Below are positions 44,025 to 53,098 of a stretch of 64,000 nucleotides of DNA, one piece after another. The notes beneath the pieces were generated by a model. It saw only the letters and a list, made by a program, of their open reading frames with translations, had not been told where the DNA came from and searched no databases. Each line of letters opens with the position of its first letter. The stretch's first letter is position 1. Made by a program: the position numbers and the translations under genes. Where the stretch lies: NCBI GenBank assembly GCA_012719035.1, contig JAAYBD010000030.1, positions 86,742-150,741 of the forward strand, in the 5' to 3' direction. The stretch is from Clostridiales bacterium. GTDB taxonomy: Bacteria > Bacillota > Clostridia > Oscillospirales > Oscillospiraceae.

Positions 44025-47000
44025 CTATTTATGCTTGCTGTCTGAGTGGGAGGTGAATATGGATTTCTTGGTTTCATCCTGACTTTCACGCGGCAGCCGT
44101 TTTTCCCAATACCATATGAAAGCAACCACAACAATTGAGATGAGTGCAGTGAAGACAATAGTCACTATTCTTTTGGCAACGGGTTTTAACACTATAAGTT
44201 CGCCTGAGGGAGGGGCGCTGAAAATAAGATAGCTGCCATCGCGAACAGATCTCAAAACCTGTACTTTACCCTTATCAGCATAAGCAATTTTTGCATCCCT
44301 TATATCGTCACAGCGAAGCTGAAGCTTATATTTTTGGTTTTTATGCTCTATTTCGTCTTCAATCGAATATGCATAGGCTCTGACAGATTCATATGCCGGA
44401 CCGGCAGAGCCCGAAGGCTCTGCTTCGGAAAGCGTGATATAAGCTTTGTCTGAAAATTCACCCTCCGCACGAATAATGGGAGAATCTCCGCCTGAGGACA
44501 AAACTTTTATCCAAGGCTTGTATACGGCATTGACGGTTTTACTTCTTAAAATGTCTTCAGTTTCGAAGTCCTCCCAAGCGCCGAAGAATCCGTTTCTGCT
44601 TGGAACCGATGGGATATCTTTTGTCTTTAATGATTTCCCGTATTCTACGGGCACACGGCTGACAAGTTTCCCATCTGCAAGAAAATCAAAGTGCAGTTCT
44701 GAAAAGAAGTCCGGTGTATCCTCAAGTTCGACGAACTCTGAATAGGGGAGAGGATATGCCCTTTCCTCATAACTGACGCCGTCGATTCCGGCAAGTCCCT
44801 CTTCAACGAAGATATTAGAAACTATTTCTCCGGAAGCTTTTCCTGCAATAGCTCCCAGATATTCGCCGCTGCTGTAAAGACGGACCATTGCGCGGCAATT
44901 TGCAATATTTGCCCCCGAGCCTGCGATACCGCCGACCTCATCGTTTCCTTTAAGGTCAGACAGAACATTACAGAGGATTATACTTCCCTCCGAGGAGCCT
45001 GCAATGCCGCCGCATTTTGCGCCGTTTTCCGCACTTACGCCGGCGGTGTTTTCAGACTTATAGACTGCGCCGATGCTGCTTTTGCCGACTATGCCCCCTG
45101 CACATTCGTTTTTAGCAACTATCTCACCCGAGTTTGAACTTAGCATTACAAGAGAACGAAACAGCATTCTTGTGTCGATCCAAGAACTGTCCGGCATAGC
45201 GTAATCCTCTTCGGGATCACTGCCTGTTTCCATAGCCATAATACCCGCTATACCGCCGGCATTTTTATTTGCGCTTATTGCTCCGTTGTTTCGGCAGGAA
45301 GATACCTGACCCGGTTTTTCTTCGGACTCAATATCAGATGAAACAATTACAGATGAATAATCGGGCGTATCGAGCATTGCTGATACAGCCTTTCCTATTG
45401 CGCCGATTTGTTCATGGGCAGAGTTTAAAGCTGTGCTTAAATCATTTTTGCTATATTTTGAATTCTCTGCAATATCGTCAAGACAGATGCTTATGATGTT
45501 AAGCTGTGCATAGACGACACCGAAAGTTTTTCCAAACCTGTCGCCCGCACTGCGCAGAAATCCGTAGAGAAGGCTGTCGATTTTATCGGTTTCGGTGCTG
45601 ATAATATCAAGCTGCACTGCCGTTCCGGTTGAAAACTCTGTAAGGGCTGTCTGCAAATGCTTTGACGAGCCTGTTATAAGCTGTATGGACTGGGATGTGC
45701 CGGTTTCATTTGCGCTGATACCGAGACTCTTATCAATTGCTTTTACCTGAGTGTTTACTGTATTGAGTGCGTCTGCAATTTTCTTGAACGAAGCCGAAAT
45801 AATGTCGTTGTCTGCGCCGTCAACATTGTATTCCTTCAGAAGCTTTCTGATTTCATCGAATTTTCTAAGCTCTGTAAGGTCGTTTTGCTGCATGATGCCG
45901 CCGATGCCGGAAGAAAGACTTTCAAGATTTCCCGATGCCTCGGTAATATCATTAAGTGACTGATTTATGATATCTAACTGTGATGTGATAGTGTCTATAT
46001 TGTCCTTTACATTTTCCGATGCTGCACCTATATTATTAAGTTCTCTATTTGTAATTCCAAGCTCGGTGTTTGATGCCTCTGTAAAATCACTGACGTAATC
46101 ATTGATTTTTTCAGTTGCGGCATTTATTTTCCTAAGGGATTTATATAGGTTTTGAAAAGTGTTTTTGACTTCCGGACTTGATGCATCGTCTTCTTGCTTT
46201 ATCGCATTTTCAATCAGACTGACAGCGCTGCTTATTTCGTCACCGCTCTCAAGTGAAACATCAAATGATTTTTTCACGCTGCCGGCAAGCTCATCGAGCG
46301 CGGTGTTCAGTGCTGTAAGCTCCTTTACGAGGGCTTCTTTTTTTACCTCATCACAGATGAGCGCTATGTTCGGCTCAAACTGACCGACAATTCCGCCAAC
46401 ATCTTTGCGTCCTGAGATATCGGCTGAATTTTCGCATCCCGATATTATCCCTTTCTGCGTACCGGCAATGCCGCCTATGTTATAACCATAATTTTTACTG
46501 CCTATTTCGCTTTTGTTGGTGCAATTTCTTATAATGCCAGTGCTTTGCCCCGCAACACCGCCTGTATTGGCAAATACAGGCGCAGAAGAGCCTGTATCGG
46601 CTTGAGAAAGAGCATTAGATGTGTTGATTTTTCCGTTGTTTGTACAATTTTCAATGACACCGTCATTATAGCCTGATATTCCGCCCGTATAAAGATTTCC
46701 TAATACGTCCAAATTTGAGATGCAGTCCGATATTACGCCGCTTGAAGAATTATGGCCTGCGATACCTCCGACGTATGTATCTCCGCTTATTGTGCCGCTG
46801 ACGGAGCAGGAGCTTATTGTGCCGGAGTTTTTGCCGGCTATCATACCTATCGAGCTTGCGATGCCTTTTGGAGAGACGGAACCGGAGACATTCAGATTTT
46901 TTACGAGGGCACCTGCTTCAAGCGAACGGAAAAGTCCCTTATTAGAACCTTTTGAAACTATCTCAAGACCTGTGATGCTATAATTTTGTCCGTCAAATGT

Positions 47001-47255
47001 TCCGTAAAAAATCGGGATGGGTGAAAATTTTATATCATTTAAATCAATGCTGTTTTCCAATTTAACGGTCAGACCTTTGGAATATGAGTCAAGTGCGCAG
47101 TTACTTGATAATTCTTTCAAATCCTTAACAGATGTGATTACAATGATACGGCTATCCTCACGCGCGGCTGAAACGGGAGTTACAGAACCGGCGGCAATAA
47201 GAAATGAAAGTGCAAGCAAGCCTATTATTTTTATTTTTTTCATAAACTTATCCAT
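44025..47255 (-). CDS. Large surface protein with GLUG repeats, helical rod and C-terminal membrane anchor
   Basis: A 1076-residue exported protein, not assigned to a named family. A signal peptide (to about residue 28) is followed by GLUG-type repeats (about 70-310; units such as GGIAGHNSSSGVISDC), a long helical region rich in Asn/Ser/Ile heptad-like stretches (about 310-640), a second GLUG block (about 665-820), a beta-rich tail and one membrane helix near residue 1035 with a basic cytoplasmic end. There is no sortase motif; it seems to be anchored by the C-terminal helix. ATG 47255 has GGAG 10 nt upstream; two nearby ATGs are alternatives. GLUG repeats occur in adhesins and peptidase-associated surface proteins. 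Confidence 0.75.
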   Translation of the reverse strand: MDKFMKKIKIIGLLALSFLIAAGSVTPVSAAREDSRIIVITSVKDLKELSSNCALDSYSKGLTVKLENSIDLNDIKFSPIPIFYGTFDGQNYSITGLEIVSKGSNKGLFRSLEAGALVKNLNVSGSVSPKGIASSIGMIAGKNSGTISSCSVSGTISGDTYVGGIAGHNSSSGVISDCISNLDVLGNLYTGGISGYNDGVIENCTNNGKINTSNALSQADTGSSAPVFANTGGVAGQSTGIIRNCTNKSEIGSKNYGYNIGGIAGTQKGIISGCENSADISGRKDVGGIVGQFEPNIALICDEVKKEALVKELTALNTALDELAGSVKKSFDVSLESGDEISSAVSLIENAIKQEDDASSPEVKNTFQNLYKSLRKINAATEKINDYVSDFTEASNTELGITNRELNNIGAASENVKDNIDTITSQLDIINQSLNDITEASGNLESLSSGIGGIMQQNDLTELRKFDEIRKLLKEYNVDGADNDIISASFKKIADALNTVNTQVKAIDKSLGISANETGTSQSIQLITGSSKHLQTALTEFSTGTAVQLDIISTETDKIDSLLYGFLRSAGDRFGKTFGVVYAQLNIISICLDDIAENSKYSKNDLSTALNSAHEQIGAIGKAVSAMLDTPDYSSVIVSSDIESEEKPGQVSSCRNNGAISANKNAGGIAGIMAMETGSDPEEDYAMPDSSWIDTRMLFRSLVMLSSNSGEIVAKNECAGGIVGKSSIGAVYKSENTAGVSAENGAKCGGIAGSSEGSIILCNVLSDLKGNDEVGGIAGSGANIANCRAMVRLYSSGEYLGAIAGKASGEIVSNIFVEEGLAGIDGVSYEERAYPLPYSEFVELEDTPDFFSELHFDFLADGKLVSRVPVEYGKSLKTKDIPSVPSRNGFFGAWEDFETEDILRSKTVNAVYKPWIKVLSSGGDSPIIRAEGEFSDKAYITLSEAEPSGSAGPAYESVRAYAYSIEDEIEHKNQKYKLQLRCDDIRDAKIAYADKGKVQVLRSVRDGSYLIFSAPPSGELIVLKPVAKRIVTIVFTALISIVVVAFIWYWEKRLPRESQDETKKSIFTSHSDSKHK

Positions 47256-47556
47256 AGATTTTATTCTCCGTATCATCTGTTCCCAAAATGCTTATATTTT
47301 TATGGATTTATCTCTTATAGTATCGCATATGTACAGGGATGTGGCAATACGGTAAATACAAGAATTATATTTACCGGACTGGGAATGCAAACCGACGCTT
47401 AATACACCGTAACAATATCTTAGAGCCTTGCAGGTTTATCCGCAAAGCTCTAAATTTTTACATAATATTTGCAATTGAGAAAAATCCGCCGGATACTATT
47501 ACCTCAATTTTTGGAGTATCTGCGCTTCATGAAAGATAGGGAAAATGTAAAATGAA
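47256..47556. other. Intergenic region between the GLUG protein and degV genes
   Basis: About 300 bp. It has a 9-bp perfect inverted repeat (CGGTAAATA with TATTTACCG, about 47350-47377) and a 12-bp inverted repeat (TTAGAGCCTTGC with GCAAAGCTCTAA, about 47420-47454) whose single mismatch becomes G-U in the minus transcript, a possible degV terminator. No gene is seen. Confidence 0.4.
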
Positions 47557-48432
47557 CTATAATCTTTGAGTTGCAAGGAAGAAGAGAGCTACAGTGCCGG
47601 GACCGGAGTGAGTTCCTATTACGGGACCGATCGCATTTATATAGACAGTCTTCACGCCCATGCGTTCCCTCACAAGCTTCTCAACATATTTTGCGTCCTC
47701 CGGAGCATCGCCGTGACTAATGAAAATCGTCTGCTCGGCAGGATTGATAGCGGTTTTTTCCATGTGTGCAACGAGCTCTTCAAGGCTCTTGCGGCGTCCT
47801 CTGACTTTTTCGAGAGGGATGAGATGACCCTCATCGTCAACATGCATGACCGGCTTGATATTCAGCATTGTGCCGACGAAAGCCGCAGTGCCTGATACGC
47901 GGCCGCCGCGCTTTAAATGATTCAGGTCATCGACTGTGAACCAGTGTGCAAGATGGAGCTTATTGTCCTCAAGCCATGAGGCAACCTCATCGATGCTCAT
48001 GCCCTGCTTTTTGCGCATTGCTGCATGGTATACCAAAAGCCCTTCGCCCATGGAGGCGGAGAGAGAATCGACTATAATGATTTTTCTGTCGGGATATTCT
48101 TCTTTCAAATCCTCGGTTGCAATACGTATAGAGTTATAAGTGCTGGACAGACCGGATGAAAAGCACAGGTGAAGAATATCCATACCGTCATTGAGGAAAG
48201 GTCTGACCTCGTCTTTAAAGGTTTCTCCGTTGATTTGTGTTGTTGTGGAGGTCTTGCCGGAACGAAGCATTTCATAGAAATCGTGCGCAGAGAGATCCCT
48301 TTCGTCCGGTGTGTTCAGATAGTCTTTATCGTCTATAGTATAATGCATAGGGATTACATGGACATCAAGTTCTTCAACCAGATTTGCCGGCAAATCTGAT
48401 GTGGAGTCCGTAATCAATTTGTAGTTTGACAT
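47557..48432 (-). CDS. DegV family fatty-acid-binding protein
   Basis: A 291-residue protein of the DegV fold, which holds a fatty acid for delivery to the fatty acid kinase FakA. It shows ITDSTSDLPANLVEEL at the start, TSTTTQINGETF (lipid carboxylate-binding Thr/Ser), LCFSSGLSSTYNS and SHGDAPEDA, ending in IGTHSGPGTVALFFLA. ATG 48432 has AAAGGAG 9 nt upstream. FakA is not in the window. Confidence 0.93.
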   Translation of the reverse strand: MSNYKLITDSTSDLPANLVEELDVHVIPMHYTIDDKDYLNTPDERDLSAHDFYEMLRSGKTSTTTQINGETFKDEVRPFLNDGMDILHLCFSSGLSSTYNSIRIATEDLKEEYPDRKIIIVDSLSASMGEGLLVYHAAMRKKQGMSIDEVASWLEDNKLHLAHWFTVDDLNHLKRGGRVSGTAAFVGTMLNIKPVMHVDDEGHLIPLEKVRGRRKSLEELVAHMEKTAINPAEQTIFISHGDAPEDAKYVEKLVRERMGVKTVYINAIGPVIGTHSGPGTVALFFLATQRL

Positions 48433-48494
48433 AGTAATTTTCTCCTTTCTCACTAATGTCTATAGGATGTATCCATTATGTTGAAGCTATTCAG

Positions 48495-49151
48495 TTATGA
48501 TTTTGCTTTTCCTCCGAGCTTGAATACGTCGGATGCCTTGCCGATGACAACGAGATGGTCAGCTTCCTTGAAAACGTAGTCTGCACCGGGGGTGATTTGA
48601 AGCGCATTATCGCGTTTAACGGCAATAATATTGACGTTGTACTTATAGCGGACATTGATTTCGGCAACAGACTTGTTAACCCACTTTGAGCAGCAGGGAA
48701 TTTCGTAAATCGAATACTCAGAGGTAAGCTGGATGTAGTCGAAGATGTTATCGGCATTATAGCGGATGGCAAGCTTTTCTGCAATTTCGCGCTCCGGATA
48801 GACAACCTCGTCGGCCCCGATTTTGCTGAGAAGTTTTGCCTGTCTGCTTGTGCGTGCCTTGGAAACAACGTGCGCTGCCCCATGCTCCTTCAGCATCGAG
48901 GTGATTTCAAGAGAAGCCTGAAAATCTTCGCCGATAGTGACAAAGCAAATATCGAAATTGTTGATTCCAAGAGAAGTTAATACCACTTCGTTACAGCAAT
49001 CCCCGATATGAGCATCGGTAAATTCGTAAGCTATCTCATCTATCAGTTCGGGATCTTTGTCAACTACCATGACGTCGTTGCCAAGTTCCTGCATGCGCTC
49101 TGCGAACTGAAGACCAAAGCGGCCCATGCCTATAACCAAAATAGATTTCAT
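48495..49151 (-). CDS. ktrA: Potassium uptake regulatory subunit (KtrA/TrkA, RCK)
   Basis: A 218-residue cytosolic gating ring subunit for potassium uptake. The RCK_N domain (1-125) has the nucleotide-binding VIGMGRFGLQFAE and acidic end VVDKDPE; the RCK_C domain (about 135-218) can bind c-di-AMP in this family. The gene follows ktrB by 13 bp on the same strand, so the two subunits are made together. AAGGGAG precedes the ATG. Confidence 0.93.
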   Translation of the reverse strand: MKSILVIGMGRFGLQFAERMQELGNDVMVVDKDPELIDEIAYEFTDAHIGDCCNEVVLTSLGINNFDICFVTIGEDFQASLEITSMLKEHGAAHVVSKARTSRQAKLLSKIGADEVVYPEREIAEKLAIRYNADNIFDYIQLTSEYSIYEIPCCSKWVNKSVAEINVRYKYNVNIIAVKRDNALQITPGADYVFKEADHLVVIGKASDVFKLGGKAKS

Positions 49152-49164
49152 ATGATTATCTCCC

Positions 49165-50511
49165 TTAACCGATCAGTATCTGTACTGTCGGCCTGTTTTT
49201 CGGAACACTGATACGTCTTTCGGCAAGAACCAGCATCAATGATAAGCCGCCGACTCTTCCCGTAAACATCAAAAGTATAAGGACAATTTTTGAAATTGCG
49301 CAGAGTGACGGCGTAATTCCCAAGGTAAGTCCGACCGTGCCTATAGCGGAAACTGTTTCAAACAATATCTGTCCGACCGGAAATGGTTCGGCAGCGCAGA
49401 GAATAAGCACGGAGATAAGGACGCAGGAAGTATACACCGTTAAAATTGAGCTTGCCTGCACTATTGTGTTGTCATCAAGCCTGCGCTTGAAAACGTTGAC
49501 GTGACCGTATCTTCTTGCAGATGCAAGGGTGCTGAGCAAAAGTACGGCAAAGGTCGTTGTCTTGATGCCGCCTGCTGTTGACCCGGGACTTCCGCCTATG
49601 AACATTAATATTATTGTGAGCACTCTGCCGGATTCCGATAAATTTGTCAAATCAACGGTGTTAAAGCCTGCAGTTCGCGGAGTTACTGACTGAAACATTG
49701 CGGCAAGCACTTTTTGACCCAAGCTTAGACCTTTAAACGCGTTGTTGTATTCGGAAATAAAAAAGATAACCGTACCGGATACCAAAAGAACTATCGTCGT
49801 GACTATAGCCATTTTTGAATGGACTTCGTATTTTTTGAAATCAAATCTGTGCTTTACAAAATCGCTCCAGACAACGAAGCCGATGCCTCCGGTAATGATC
49901 AGAAACATTATTGTAAAATTGACTATCGGGTTAAAAGCCAGTCCCTCTGTGGAGAGAGATGAGAACTGCCCGTATTTTCCCATAAGATCGATGCCCGCAT
50001 TGCAGAAAGCTGAGATAGAATGGAAAACAGCGTTCCACAGTCCGGTGAAAAATCCCATTCTGGGACAAAACACAGTGGCAAGAAGCAGAGCACCGCAGCC
50101 TTCAACGATAGCTGTACCTATAATTATACGGTGCAGAAGCCTTACCACGCCGCTTATCCGCAGCGAGCCGGCAGACTGCATCAGAAGGCGTCTTTCCGCG
50201 AGAGGTATCCTGCGTTTGAGAAAAAGTGAAAACATGGCGATGCAGGTCATAACACCCAAACCGCCAATCTGAATAAGAGCAAGCATGATAACCTGACCGA
50301 AGATAGACCAATGTGTATAGGTATCCACTACGATGAGTCCCGTTACACAGCCTGCGGTCGTAGCTGTAAACAAAGCGTCCAAAAACGGAGTCCACTCTCT
50401 GGACTTTGATGAGATGGGGAGGGTCAGCAATAACGCGCCGACCAGTATCAGACAGAAAAAGCTTAACACGATCATTCTGGTATAGGTCAGCTTGCTTCGG
50501 ATGAAAGACAT
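49165..50511 (-). CDS. ktrB: Potassium transporter membrane subunit (KtrB/TrkH)
   Basis: A 448-residue membrane channel-like transporter with four M1-P-M2 repeats; pore glycines are in TAGCVTGLIV, ISAFCNAGIDL, TPRTAGFNTVD and AIGTVGLTLGI. It takes up K+, gated by the KtrA ring. A weak start signal AAAGGTAAG precedes ATG 50511. Upstream is about 270 bp of AT-rich DNA with a TTGACA-type promoter; I looked for a c-di-AMP (ydaO) riboswitch and did not recognise one. Confidence 0.94.
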   Translation of the reverse strand: MSFIRSKLTYTRMIVLSFFCLILVGALLLTLPISSKSREWTPFLDALFTATTAGCVTGLIVVDTYTHWSIFGQVIMLALIQIGGLGVMTCIAMFSLFLKRRIPLAERRLLMQSAGSLRISGVVRLLHRIIIGTAIVEGCGALLLATVFCPRMGFFTGLWNAVFHSISAFCNAGIDLMGKYGQFSSLSTEGLAFNPIVNFTIMFLIITGGIGFVVWSDFVKHRFDFKKYEVHSKMAIVTTIVLLVSGTVIFFISEYNNAFKGLSLGQKVLAAMFQSVTPRTAGFNTVDLTNLSESGRVLTIILMFIGGSPGSTAGGIKTTTFAVLLLSTLASARRYGHVNVFKRRLDDNTIVQASSILTVYTSCVLISVLILCAAEPFPVGQILFETVSAIGTVGLTLGITPSLCAISKIVLILLMFTGRVGGLSLMLVLAERRISVPKNRPTVQILIG

Positions 50512-50584
50512 TTTGATTACTTACCTTTCATAATATGACAGTAAATAGCATTTTTTAAATTTTATTAATGCTAATCAATGAGTA

Positions 50585-50615
50585 TATATAAGCCACATAA
50601 ATCGGTAAGTGTCAA
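50585..50615 (-). promoter_or_regulatory. Possible promoter of ktrBA
   Basis: Minus-strand TTGACA (50610-50615) and TATATA (50585-50590) with a long 19-bp spacer; CTTATA at 17 bp is an alternative -10. The leader would be about 70 nt. Confidence 0.4.
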
Positions 50616-50779
50616 TAGGGAAATCATGCAGCAATTATAACACAAGAAATAGGGATAAGCTATATATATTTACCAAAAACGAAAAAACCATATAAATACC
50701 GCTTATAACTGTATTCATACGTACAAATTTAGCTAAAATGCGCTGTATCATTAGAGGGAAAAAATAAACGGAGGTATTT

Positions 50780-51061
50780 ATGAATACAGAAATAGTTTAT
50801 GTAGCAGTGATCACTATAATAAGCTACCTTATTGCGCAGAGTGTAAAAGCGACTCCATTGGACAGCAAATGGATACCGGTCATATGCGGAGTGAGCGGAG
50901 CTTTTCTTGGTTACATAGGTTTGCTGGTTATGCCTGATTTTCCGGCAAATGATCCTTTGACTGCGGTTGCGGTTGGCATAGTTTCGGGACTTGCGGCAAC
51001 AGGGTCGCATGAAATGATAAAGCAAATGGCGGGGAAAAGCTATGACAGTGATAAACAATAA
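50780..51061 (+). CDS. Phage-type holin family protein
   Basis: A 93-residue protein with two or three membrane segments (about residues 4-20, 33-52 and 60-78) and a charged C-terminus, of the clostridial phage holin type (WIPVICGVSGAFLG). Holins let an endolysin reach the wall. GGAGG is 6 nt before ATG 50780. Its last 20 bases overlap the amidase gene, forming a lysis-like cassette with no other phage genes nearby. Confidence 0.8.
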   Translation: MNTEIVYVAVITIISYLIAQSVKATPLDSKWIPVICGVSGAFLGYIGLLVMPDFPANDPLTAVAVGIVSGLAATGSHEMIKQMAGKSYDSDKQ

Positions 51062-51668
51062 TTATAACTGGGCGTTTGCCCTTACGCCCCGCAGCGTGAC
51101 AACGCACCTTATTCTCCACCATGCCGCAGCTTCAAAAGCAACGGCGGACGGAATACATGCATATCATCTGTCCAAAGGATGGGCCGGAATAGCCTATCAT
51201 TATTTTGTCACAAAAAAAGGAGAAATTTATCGGGGCAGACCGGAAAATACTCGGGGAGGCCATACAACCAACTGGAATTACTGTTCAATTGGAATTTGCT
51301 TTGAGGGAAATTTCGACCAAGAAGAAATGCCAAAAGCACAGATGGTTGCGGGCAGAGAACTTGTTTCGGATATCGTATCGCGCTATCCTTCAATCGCCAT
51401 AGGATCTCATTCGGACTATGAGGCGACCGCCTGTCCCGGTAAATATTTTCCGTTCGATGAGATCTCGGGCAGAGCCGGCATAGAACCTGAAAAGAATGCG
51501 GAAAAAGATGAGAAACCTTCCGACTGGGCATCTGAATCCTGTGCATGGGCGGTCGAAAAGGGCTTGCTTCATGGAGATGAAAACAAGAACTTTCACTGGC
51601 ATAACCCTGTGACACGTGAGGAGCTTGCCGTAATTCTTAAAAGGGCTTCGGCGCTCGGCAGTTTTTAA
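51042..51668 (+). CDS. N-acetylmuramoyl-L-alanine amidase (Amidase_2), endolysin-like
   Basis: A 208-residue enzyme cutting the amide bond between MurNAc and L-Ala in peptidoglycan. The Amidase_2/PGRP domain (about 15-145) has zinc ligands in LILHHAA (His26) and HSDYEATACPG, and NWNYCSIGICFEGNF. Residues about 165-208 (WAVEKGLLHGDE...PVTREELAVILKRA) look like one SLH-type wall-binding repeat. No signal peptide is seen, consistent with export by the overlapping holin. The pair could be a domesticated phage lysis module. Confidence 0.9.
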   Translation: MTVINNNYNWAFALTPRSVTTHLILHHAAASKATADGIHAYHLSKGWAGIAYHYFVTKKGEIYRGRPENTRGGHTTNWNYCSIGICFEGNFDQEEMPKAQMVAGRELVSDIVSRYPSIAIGSHSDYEATACPGKYFPFDEISGRAGIEPEKNAEKDEKPSDWASESCAWAVEKGLLHGDENKNFHWHNPVTREELAVILKRASALGSF

Positions 51669-51683
51669 CCCAGCACAAAAGAA

Positions 51684-51737
51684 CAGCGGCGGACAATTCG
51701 GCTAATGCCTAATATCCCTCTGAATTGTCTGCTGATG
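51684..51737 (+). other. Long imperfect hairpin after the amidase gene
   Basis: 18-nt arms 51684-51701 and 51720-51737 pair with one mismatch and three G-U pairs that exist in the plus transcript. It sits 3' of the amidase stop and directly before the terminator at 51741. Confidence 0.45.
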
Positions 51738-51740
51738 TCT

Positions 51741-51777
51741 AAAGACGCCATAGAAAAACTTCTATGGCGTCTTTTTT
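51741..51777. terminator. Terminator between amidase and U32 genes
   Basis: A perfect 15-bp stem (51741-51755 with 51760-51774) with loop AAAC runs into TTTTTT. It overlaps the end of the convergent U32 gene and may serve both. Confidence 0.85.
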
Positions 51778-52981
51778 ATTTTGGCTTGCGCAAAAGCGAA
51801 AGGGGAGAGCAGAATTTGGGGAGTTTCATATGAAGCTCCATCATAGGGTGCGGAGCCGCATCGATTGGTATGCCGTCCTTATTGCGCATCTCATCAACGG
51901 TAAACGTAATTGGCTCGCTGTCATTTGTGAGAAGCTCGATGGTATCTCCGATGCAAAATTTATTTCGTTGCGTAAGAACCGCATTGCCCTCGCCGTCGCA
52001 GCTTTCAACAATTGCGCAGACATCAGCAGCAGCAAAATAGATACTGTCGGTACTTGAGTAATACTGACCCGGATAACCGAAATAAAAGCCCGTCGAGTAT
52101 CTTCTGTGACTGATTTTTTCAACTTCGTCAATCCATACCTGCGGCAATGGACGATTTTCGATAGCCGCGTCCAATGCGTGCCTGTATGCGTTTGTAACTG
52201 CGGCTGCATAGTATGAAGATTTCATGCGCCCTTCGATTTTGAAGCTTGTGACCCCTGCATCGATAAGTTCGGGAATGTGCTCAATCATACACATATCGTT
52301 GCTGTTAAGAATATACGTGCCCTTATTATCCTCGGTTATTTCAAAATACTCACCCGGGCGTTTTTCTTCAACGAGATGGTATTTCCAACGGCAGGGTTGG
52401 GCACATTCACCGCGGTTTGCATCGCGGTCTGTAAGGTAATTGCTTAAAAGGCATCTGCCGGAAAAAGAAACGCACATAGCGCCGTGGACAAAAGCCTCAA
52501 GTTCAAGCTCCTTCGGGCAATTTGCCCTAATATCTCTTATCTCGGCAAGACTCAGCTCTCTCGCGAGAACGGCGCGGGATGCGCCCATATCATAGACGGC
52601 TTTGCAGGTTTCACTGTTGACGATACCAAGCTGAGTGCTTATATGAAGCTTGGTATCAGGGGCGTATTTTTTTGCCATTGATATAAGACCTAAATCGGCA
52701 ACTATGAGCGCGTCGACGCCTATGCCGTTCAAAAACTCAAGATAAGAGGGCAGACGTGCCAATTCGTATTCACGCGGCAGTGTATTGCAAGTGACATAAA
52801 CAGAAACATTTTTGTCGTGACATGTCTTTACCGCTCTGCGCATATTATCTTCGTCAAAATTACCGGCGGCGGCACGCATACCGAACTCGGTTCCTGCGAG
52901 ATAGACGGCGTCCGCACCATAATGGAGCGCCATAATAAGGCGCTCCATATCTCCGGCAGGAGCTAATAATTCAGTTTTCAA
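51776..52981 (-). CDS. U32 family protein (TrhP/RlhA-type RNA hydroxylation factor)
   Basis: A 401-residue U32 protein. It begins ELLAPAGDMERLIMALHYGADAVYLAG, has FVHGAMCVSFSGRCLLSNYLTDRDANRGECAQPCRWKY with four conserved Cys, split here for reading as SGRCLLSNY and CAQPCRWKY, and FKIEGRMKSSYYAA. These proteins were called collagenases but family members TrhP and RlhA act in tRNA and rRNA hydroxylation. The start is TTG 52979-52981 with GGGAGG 5 nt upstream. It lies 117 bp after mltG on the same strand, a common pairing in Bacillota. Confidence 0.85.
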   Translation of the reverse strand: MKTELLAPAGDMERLIMALHYGADAVYLAGTEFGMRAAAGNFDEDNMRRAVKTCHDKNVSVYVTCNTLPREYELARLPSYLEFLNGIGVDALIVADLGLISMAKKYAPDTKLHISTQLGIVNSETCKAVYDMGASRAVLARELSLAEIRDIRANCPKELELEAFVHGAMCVSFSGRCLLSNYLTDRDANRGECAQPCRWKYHLVEEKRPGEYFEITEDNKGTYILNSNDMCMIEHIPELIDAGVTSFKIEGRMKSSYYAAAVTNAYRHALDAAIENRPLPQVWIDEVEKISHRRYSTGFYFGYPGQYYSSTDSIYFAAADVCAIVESCDGEGNAVLTQRNKFCIGDTIELLTNDSEPITFTVDEMRNKDGIPIDAAPHPMMELHMKLPKFCSPLSLLRKPK

Positions 52982-53098
52982 ATTATCCTCCCATTGGCTT
53001 GTTTTTAAAGGCGGCCGTAAAAAGCTGAATTTAATGGAAAATAAGATTCGATACGGCACAAGTGGCTTGCTTTTGAGAAAGACTGCCGCCGCTTTCAG

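Noticed and set aside
46000..47200. Tandem nucleotide repeats in the GLUG gene as a CRISPR-like array
   Set aside because: The units are degenerate protein-coding repeats of variable length, not identical repeats with spacers.
50512..50779. c-di-AMP (ydaO) riboswitch upstream of ktrB
   Set aside because: Expected from Bacillus ktrAB, but the region is short and AT-rich and I saw no conserved ydaO core.
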